In this document: positions 58,752-64,000 of the stretch, one piece after another
How the letters are laid out: every line of letters starts with the position of its first letter
Position numbering within the stretch: position 1 is the stretch's first letter
Assembly (NCBI GenBank): GCA_022844165.1
Contig: JALHMH010000005.1
Coordinates: 62,001 to 126,000 of the forward strand
From: Lysobacterales bacterium
GTDB lineage: Bacteria > Pseudomonadota > Gammaproteobacteria > Xanthomonadales > SZUA-5
DNA length: 64,000 bases
Direction of reading: 5' to 3'
Notes under the pieces: generated by a model
What the model saw: only the letters and a program-made list of their open reading frames with translations
The model's database searches: none
Told to the model about the DNA's origin: nothing
Translations under genes and position numbers: made by a program

Positions 58752-58828
58752 TCACCGGCCATCAATTTCTGAAATGACTTCTCGAAGGTCGCCAGAGCAC
58801 TCCTGGTGGGCGCTCCCAGGTCGAGGCT

Positions 58829-58847
58829 GCTCGGATCTGGTCCGAGC
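58829..58847 (+). terminator. Hairpin after pilT, possible terminator
   Basis: GCTCGGA and TCCGAGC form a 7-bp perfect stem with a 5-base loop, 77 bases after the pilT stop. TTTT appears about 12 bases later, too far for a good intrinsic terminator. Confidence 0.35.
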
Positions 58848-58988
58848 ATCAGCACGCGTCTTTTGCGAAATTTGACCCGCAAGCGCGATGACGGCCCTGG
58901 AATGGAACGATTACTCCATCGACGCGGTAGCGCCAAAGCGCAAAAAAAGGAAGACTCCGGCAACGGAAATTTAACGCCAGGAGTTGCC

Positions 58989-61208
58989 ATGACCCGCAAA
59001 CAACCGCTGACACTCGCCATCCTTGCCATTTTGGCGATACCGGCTTACGCGCAGGACGACAACGAAGCAGCTGTTCTCGACACCGTGCAAGTCACGGCGC
59101 AGCGGCGGGTCGAAGATGTACGGCAAGTACCGATTTCCATCACTACTGTCGCCGACGAGAAGCTCGATGTACTGGGCTCCGGTGGCGAGGACATTCGGTT
59201 TCTGTCGGGCCGCTTGCCAAGCTTGATTATCGAGTCATCCTTCGGACGTACCTTCCCACGCTTTTACGTGCGCGGGTTCGGCAATACAGACTTCGATATC
59301 AATGCCTCGCAACCGGTATCGCTGGTGTACGACGATATCGTTCAGGAGAACCCGATTCTGAAGGGCTTTCCGATCTTTGACACGGCACAGGTCGAACTGT
59401 TGCGCGGTCCGCAAGGCACGCTGTTTGGACGCAACACGCCCGCGGGCGTGGTGAAGGTCGACTCAGTGCGTCCTTCGCAGGAATCGAGCGGCTACGGGCA
59501 AGTCTCTTATGGCCGCTATGGCACGGCAAATCTCGAAGGGGCCATTGGCGGTGGCTTCAACCACAGCACCTCGGGCCGCGTCAGCGTATCGTACCAGCGC
59601 CGGGACGATTGGGTGACCAACACGTTTGCGCCAGGCCCTGAAGACGAGCTTGAGTCGTATCGGGACTTTGCCGCACGTGGCCAGTTGTTGTTCGAGGGCG
59701 AAAATTTTCAAGCGCTGTTCACTGGACGAGCCCGAGCGCTGGATGGCTCCGCCCGCGTATTCCGCGCCAACGTCATCCGCCGCGGCAGCAACGATCTGGT
59801 TCCAGGTTTTCGTCGCGACGAGGTATCGCACGATGGCATCAATGACCAGGAAGTCGACAATCTCGGTGGCAGTGCTCGATTGTCGTGGGATTTAGGCTCA
59901 ACCACGCTGTATTCGATTACGGGCTACGAGACCGTTGAAAGCTACAGCCGCGGCGACATCGACGGCGGTTTTGGCGCGGTGTTTGCGCCTCCCTCCGGCC
60001 CGGGACTGATCCCGTTCACGGCCGAGTCTGCCGATGGATTACCGGATCACTCTCAGTTCACGCAAGAGTTCCGCCTGGTCTCGAACGAGTGGGGTCAATT
60101 TGACTGGCAGATCGGCGCCTTCTGGTTTGATGAAGAGATCGACATCGACAGCTTCAGTTACGATCCTCTGAACAACAACCGTGAAAACGGCTACGCACGC
60201 CAAACCCAGGAGAATCAGGCGTACGCACTGTTCGCTTCTGGCGAATATGAGGTCTCCGATGTTCTGACGCTCAGAGGCGGACTGCGCTACACCAAAGACG
60301 AAAAGGACTTCGTGGCCGAGCGCCTGGTGTCGCCACTGGCCTTTCTGGGCGTTGGCCCGCTCGCACCGGTGCGCGTCGATACCAGCGACGACGATGTCAG
60401 TTGGGATTTGAGCGCCGTGTACGCTCTGAACGACGCGACAAATCTATTCGGCCGCGTCGCGCGGGGATTCCGAGCCCCTTCGATTCAGGGGCGCGTGTTG
60501 TTCGGTGATGTGGTCTCGGTCGCCGAATCAGAAACGGCGTTGTCCTTCGACGCCGGTATCAAGACCGATTTGTTCGATCGCCGTGCCCGACTTGGCCTCA
60601 GCGTATTCCGCACTGTGATCGACGACCAACAGCTCACGGCCGTTGGCGGCACCCAGAACTTCAACACCCTGGTCAACGCAGAAGAGACCGTGTTGCAGGG
60701 CCTGGAAATCGATCTCGAGGCTTATCTCTCCGATGCGCTGTTGATCACGCTCGGCGCCAGTTACAACGACACAGAAATCGACGACCGCACGCTGGCGATC
60801 GCCCCTTGCGGCGGGGGCTGCACCGTACTCGACCGCGCCGGCCCGGTGGCGGGCACAGTCCTGATCGACGGCAATCCCTTACCCAACGCACCGAAGGTCA
60901 TCACCAACTTCACCGCCCGCTATGGCGTGCCGATGGGCGACGGTGAGTTCTTCGTGTACACGGACTGGGCGTATCGCTCGCAGATCAATTTCTTTTTGTA
61001 CGAAGCCACCGAGTTTCGCGGGAAATCCCTGCTCGAAGGTGGCTTGCGAGTCGGCTACAACTGGAATTACGGCGCCTATGAGTTGGCGCTATTTGGCCGA
61101 AACATAACCGACGAAGAAGTTATCGTAGGCGGCATCGATTTCAACAACCTGACTGGGTTTGTGAATGAGCCGCGTATTTTTGGCCTGGAGTTTAAGGCGA
61201 GCTTCTGA
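58989..61208 (+). CDS. TonB-dependent outer membrane receptor
   Basis: 739 residues. AGGAG five bases before the ATG at 58989 sets the start. Signal peptide (about 1-22, ending AYAQ), a TonB box-like DTVQVTA, plug domain (about 45-160, with FYVRGFGN and VELLRGPQGTLFGRNTPAG) and a 22-strand barrel ending in GLEFKASF with terminal Phe. The substrate is unknown; no iron-uptake regulator, siderophore gene or glycoside hydrolase is adjacent. Its last 44 bases overlap the patatin autotransporter gene. Confidence 0.93.
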   Translation: MTRKQPLTLAILAILAIPAYAQDDNEAAVLDTVQVTAQRRVEDVRQVPISITTVADEKLDVLGSGGEDIRFLSGRLPSLIIESSFGRTFPRFYVRGFGNTDFDINASQPVSLVYDDIVQENPILKGFPIFDTAQVELLRGPQGTLFGRNTPAGVVKVDSVRPSQESSGYGQVSYGRYGTANLEGAIGGGFNHSTSGRVSVSYQRRDDWVTNTFAPGPEDELESYRDFAARGQLLFEGENFQALFTGRARALDGSARVFRANVIRRGSNDLVPGFRRDEVSHDGINDQEVDNLGGSARLSWDLGSTTLYSITGYETVESYSRGDIDGGFGAVFAPPSGPGLIPFTAESADGLPDHSQFTQEFRLVSNEWGQFDWQIGAFWFDEEIDIDSFSYDPLNNNRENGYARQTQENQAYALFASGEYEVSDVLTLRGGLRYTKDEKDFVAERLVSPLAFLGVGPLAPVRVDTSDDDVSWDLSAVYALNDATNLFGRVARGFRAPSIQGRVLFGDVVSVAESETALSFDAGIKTDLFDRRARLGLSVFRTVIDDQQLTAVGGTQNFNTLVNAEETVLQGLEIDLEAYLSDALLITLGASYNDTEIDDRTLAIAPCGGGCTVLDRAGPVAGTVLIDGNPLPNAPKVITNFTARYGVPMGDGEFFVYTDWAYRSQINFFLYEATEFRGKSLLEGGLRVGYNWNYGAYELALFGRNITDEEVIVGGIDFNNLTGFVNEPRIFGLEFKASF

Positions 61209-63462
61209 GGTCGGCGCAGATCGTTCCATCAAGAGCGGTGCACGGGGCACGCGGCACGGGGCAGGTGTCGCGCCCCCTGCCCTTGCGCTGCTGGCGGCAC
61301 TGATCGCTCCACTCGCCGCTGCGCAAACCGATTGTGTTGGCCTTGTGCTGGGTGGTGGTGGCGCCCGCGGCGCCGCTCACATTGGCGTGCTTAAGGTACT
61401 GGAACGAGAACGCGTTCCGATCTGCCGAATCGCAGGCACCAGCATGGGCTCGATTGTTGGCGGGCTGTATGCCTCCGGGTACGCGCCCGAGGAGATCGAA
61501 CGGGTATTGCTGGCCGTCGATTGGAAAGATGTGCTGAGCGACGATCCGCCGCGGGCCGATTTTCCGATGCGGCGCAAGAACGACACCCTGCGCTATTTGC
61601 TGAACTTTCGCCTGGGATTTCGCGACGGCAAGATTCAATTGCCACGCGGCGTCATCCAGGGCCAGAAATTGCTGTTGCTGCTCAGGCGGCTCACGTTGCA
61701 CACGTGGAATACCGATCACTTCGATGGATTGTCCATCCCATTCCGCGCAGTCGCCACCGATATCGCGCGTGGCGAAGCCGTCGTGTTCGATAAAGGCGAT
61801 CTCGCTCTGGCGATTCGCGCCAGCATGAGCGTACCGGCCGCTTTTGCGCCGTTGCGGGTCGATGGAAAGCTGCTCGTCGACGGTGGCATCGTCAATAACG
61901 TACCGGTCGACATCGTGCGCGAGATGGGCGCCCATCATCTCATCGTGGTCGACGTCGGTGCGCCGTTGCTCGAGGATAAAGACCTCAACTCGCCGTTCGC
62001 CATCACCATGCAGATGCTCGATGTGCTGATGAAGCAGCGCACCGCGGATGTGCTGCGCGGCATGGCCCTGACGGACGTCAAGATTCAACCGGATCTTGGC
62101 GATATCGGCAGCGCCGATTTCGACCGCGCTGCCGAGACCATCGCGCCGGGCGAAGCCGCTGCGTTGGCAGCCGTGTCGCAAATCCGTCGCTTCTCGCTGA
62201 CGCCAGAAGCGTACGCCCAGTATCGAGCACGGCATCGCAAGCGCGCTTTCGATGCGCCGATGATTGCCTATCTGGACGTGCTCTCGGAGCGCTCAAAAAC
62301 CTCCGGATATGTGATGCGTCGATTGGACTCGCTACCGGGTGAGAGATTGGACCTCGACCGCGTCGAAGCGAGCATCGGTGCCGCCTACGGACTTGGCAAC
62401 TACGAGCGCATCGCATGGCGCCCGGTCTCACGCGATGGCGAATTCGGCGTCGAAGTGCTGCCGGTCGACAAAGGCTGGGGCCCGAACTTCATCACCTTTG
62501 GGCTGCAGATCAGCGATGATTTCGAGGGTCGCAACGACTATCAGCTAGGCGCCGAATACACCATGACCGGCCTCAACCGATTTGGCGGGGAATGGCGCTC
62601 GCGGCTTGAGCTTGGGCGCATTACCGGGTTACGCAGCGAGTTCTTCCAACCGTTTGGCGAACGTGGGCAGTACTTCGCCTTTCCTTACGTCGAATACCGC
62701 GCGCTCGATCAGTCCTTGTCGGTCGATGGTGCGGTCGTTTCCCTCTTCCGCTTCGGCCGCGCCTCAGCTGGCTTCGATCTGGGTTTTGAGCCCTCGGTCA
62801 ACTGGCGCATTTATGGCGGCCTGTTCCGCGGCCATGGGCGTGCGCGAACCGAAGTGGGCAGTGGGCAGTTCCGCCAGCAAATTTCGGGAAACATCGGCGG
62901 CTATCGACTGGGCCTCATTCGCGACACGATCGACGACGGCAACTTCCCCGGAGCGGGCTCACGCGGCGAAATTTCGGTGATCGCCGAGAGTTTCGCGCTC
63001 GGTTCGGATGGCAACGGCGACATCGTCGATATCCAGTGGGACAAGGCGCTATCGCATGGTCCTGACCGTTTTCTGTTGGGTGCGCGATTACACGCCAGCT
63101 TTGGCGAACCGAACCTGTTCGATGCCTTAGGCACTTTAGGCGGTTTTACCAATCTCTCCGGATTCGCCGAACGTGAGTTGCTCGGTGAGCACAGCTCGCT
63201 GTTTCGCGCAATCTATTACCGGCAACTCGGTGGAGATGGTCTGTTTTCGGTGCCAGCCTATGTCGGCTTCAGCGCCGAAGCGGGCAACGTGTATGAGGAC
63301 AGAAATGCCATGATCAGCCTCGACAACCTGATCTGGGCCGGCAGCATCTTCGTAGGTGTCGAATCGCCGTTTGGCCCGGTGTTCCTCGGATACGGCCGCG
63401 CCGACAGCGGCGATAGTTCTTTCTACTTGAACTTCGGCACCTTGTTACGGCCCCGGCCCTGA
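61165..63462 (+). CDS. PlpD-type (type Vd) patatin-like phospholipase autotransporter
   Basis: 765 residues. The patatin domain (about 55-300) has GGGGARGAAHIGVL (oxyanion hole), the nucleophile GTSMGS and the catalytic aspartate in VDGGIVNNVP. A POTRA-like region (about 375-440) and a 16-strand barrel ending GYGRADSGDSSFYLNFGTLL follow, the layout of PlpD (type Vd). The N-terminus is odd: about 35 residues, some within the upstream receptor gene, precede the hydrophobic signal (PPALALLAALIAPLAAAQ). ATG at 61165 is the only ATG; TTG at 61180 is another possibility, and a shorter start at a non-ATG codon is possible. Confidence 0.88.
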   Translation: MSRVFLAWSLRRASEVGADRSIKSGARGTRHGAGVAPPALALLAALIAPLAAAQTDCVGLVLGGGGARGAAHIGVLKVLERERVPICRIAGTSMGSIVGGLYASGYAPEEIERVLLAVDWKDVLSDDPPRADFPMRRKNDTLRYLLNFRLGFRDGKIQLPRGVIQGQKLLLLLRRLTLHTWNTDHFDGLSIPFRAVATDIARGEAVVFDKGDLALAIRASMSVPAAFAPLRVDGKLLVDGGIVNNVPVDIVREMGAHHLIVVDVGAPLLEDKDLNSPFAITMQMLDVLMKQRTADVLRGMALTDVKIQPDLGDIGSADFDRAAETIAPGEAAALAAVSQIRRFSLTPEAYAQYRARHRKRAFDAPMIAYLDVLSERSKTSGYVMRRLDSLPGERLDLDRVEASIGAAYGLGNYERIAWRPVSRDGEFGVEVLPVDKGWGPNFITFGLQISDDFEGRNDYQLGAEYTMTGLNRFGGEWRSRLELGRITGLRSEFFQPFGERGQYFAFPYVEYRALDQSLSVDGAVVSLFRFGRASAGFDLGFEPSVNWRIYGGLFRGHGRARTEVGSGQFRQQISGNIGGYRLGLIRDTIDDGNFPGAGSRGEISVIAESFALGSDGNGDIVDIQWDKALSHGPDRFLLGARLHASFGEPNLFDALGTLGGFTNLSGFAERELLGEHSSLFRAIYYRQLGGDGLFSVPAYVGFSAEAGNVYEDRNAMISLDNLIWAGSIFVGVESPFGPVFLGYGRADSGDSSFYLNFGTLLRPRP

Positions 63463-63579
63463 GTTGGCTTGCCCGTGAGAGCGTGCATAGAATCGTAAGC
63501 TGTGGGTAACGGCACCCACGTACCTGACGATACCAACGGAGCTTGATTCGCCAAGAAAATAGAAGGCACCTGAGTCATT

Positions 63580-63600
63580 GGGCGCACTATAGTTGCGCCC
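63580..63600 (+). promoter_or_regulatory. Inverted repeat around a -10 box directly before the carbonic anhydrase start
   Basis: GGGCGCA (63580-63586) and TGCGCCC (63594-63600) are exact inverted repeats. The 7-base centre holds TATAGT (63588-63593). The ATG at 63601 follows at once, placing a transcription start at about the first base of the ATG, so the message may be leaderless. The -35 region is weak, fitting an activator- or repressor-controlled promoter. Confidence 0.55.
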
Positions 63601-64000
63601 ATGAACATACTGACGGATCTGCTCGACAAAAACCGCCAATGGGCCGCTGCCATGCATGCGGCGGATCCAGAATTCTTCGAACGGCTGCGCCATCAACAAA
63701 CACCCAGGTACCTGTGGATCGGCTGCTCCGATTCGCGCGTACCCGCCAACCAAATCATTGGCTTGAATCCTGGCGAGATTTTTGTCCATCGAAATGTGGC
63801 AAACATTGTGGTGCATGCCGATCTCAACTGCCTGAGCGCGATCCAGTTTGCCGTAGATCTATTGCGCGTCGAACACATCATCGTCTGCGGGCATTTCGGC
63901 TGTTCCGGTGTTCGCGCGGTGCTCGAAGGCCGCAGGGTCGGAATCGCCGACAACTGGCTGCGGCACGTGGGCGATGTGGCCAACAAACATGCCCACGCCC
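63601..64000 (+). CDS. can: Beta-class carbonic anhydrase (C-terminus cut by window edge)
   Basis: 133 residues are in the window. LWIGCSDSRVP (first zinc Cys and the Asp-Arg dyad), FVHRNVAN, and CGHFGCSG (zinc His and Cys) match E. coli Can throughout. It hydrates CO2 to bicarbonate in the cytoplasm. The ATG at 63601 gives a start like E. coli Can (MKDIDTL versus MNILTDL). No ribosome binding site is visible and a -10 box abuts the start, so translation may be leaderless. Confidence 0.93.
   Translation, partial: MNILTDLLDKNRQWAAAMHAADPEFFERLRHQQTPRYLWIGCSDSRVPANQIIGLNPGEIFVHRNVANIVVHADLNCLSAIQFAVDLLRVEHIIVCGHFGCSGVRAVLEGRRVGIADNWLRHVGDVANKHAHA

Overview
The window is an ordinary-looking chromosomal segment of a gammaproteobacterium, most likely of the Xanthomonadales (Lysobacterales). 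Four things suggest this: a pyrR-pyrB-pyrC' operon with an inactive dihydroorotase-like subunit, a PilT/FimX-like/PilZ set for type IV pili, many ATGA-type gene overlaps at roughly 60% G+C, and secreted proteins ending in a short aromatic/acidic tail (FANGFE, FADGFE). The lineage is an inference from gene content; no rRNA or tRNA gene was found to test it. Coding density is above 90% and no insertion sequence, prophage or CRISPR array is visible.

Layout. 1-8.9 kb: a FimX-like c-di-GMP protein (cut by the left edge), a YihG-like acyltransferase, rlmC, and an aldehyde dehydrogenase overlapping a PAS3-GGDEF-EAL protein. 8.9-14.6 kb: a cyanophycinase-family peptidase, an acyl-CoA dehydrogenase, a cluster of strong hairpins, a secreted endonuclease I with Ig-like domains, and a Nudix-type regulator. 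14.6-19.7 kb: an mtnA-SDR-HCCA isomerase operon facing a GntR regulator with a LeuCD-like hydro-lyase pair. 19.7-25.2 kb: a DUF4139 protein and a hen1-pnkp RNA-repair operon. 25.3-29.6 kb: a secreted M28 peptidase, imuA-imuB and an exported unknown. 29.8-40.8 kb: gyrA, dsbA, the ppi-lpxH-dusB operon, a CurA-like reductase, the ribH-nusB-thiL-pgpA operon and trxB. 40.8-44.2 kb: a DUF1800/DUF1501 pair. 44.4-48.7 kb: yqgE-ruvX-pyrR-pyrB-pyrC' and a TPR lipoprotein. 48.9-52.5 kb: a FadN-type/thiolase beta-oxidation pair. 52.7-58.8 kb: PilZ, mgtE, a YdeP-type molybdoenzyme, yggS and pilT. 59-64 kb: a TonB-dependent receptor overlapping a PlpD-type patatin autotransporter, then a beta-carbonic anhydrase cut by the right edge.

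How the genes fit together. Most of the window is core metabolism and information processing. Three themes connect separated genes. First, c-di-GMP and pili: FimX-like protein, PAS-GGDEF-EAL, PilZ and PilT. Second, nucleic-acid damage tolerance: Hen1/Pnkp for cleaved RNA and ImuA/ImuB for translesion DNA synthesis. Third, secreted or surface degradative functions: endonuclease I, M28 peptidase, DUF1501/DUF1800, patatin autotransporter and TonB receptor. The most notable items are the complete Hen1-Pnkp RNA-repair pair, the shared F-x-x-G-F-E tail on unrelated secreted enzymes, the LeuCD-like pair with an atypical specificity loop, ImuAB without an adjacent DnaE2, and a carbonic anhydrase gene that looks leaderless with an inverted repeat around its -10 box. 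No wholly new multi-gene system could be demonstrated from sequence alone.
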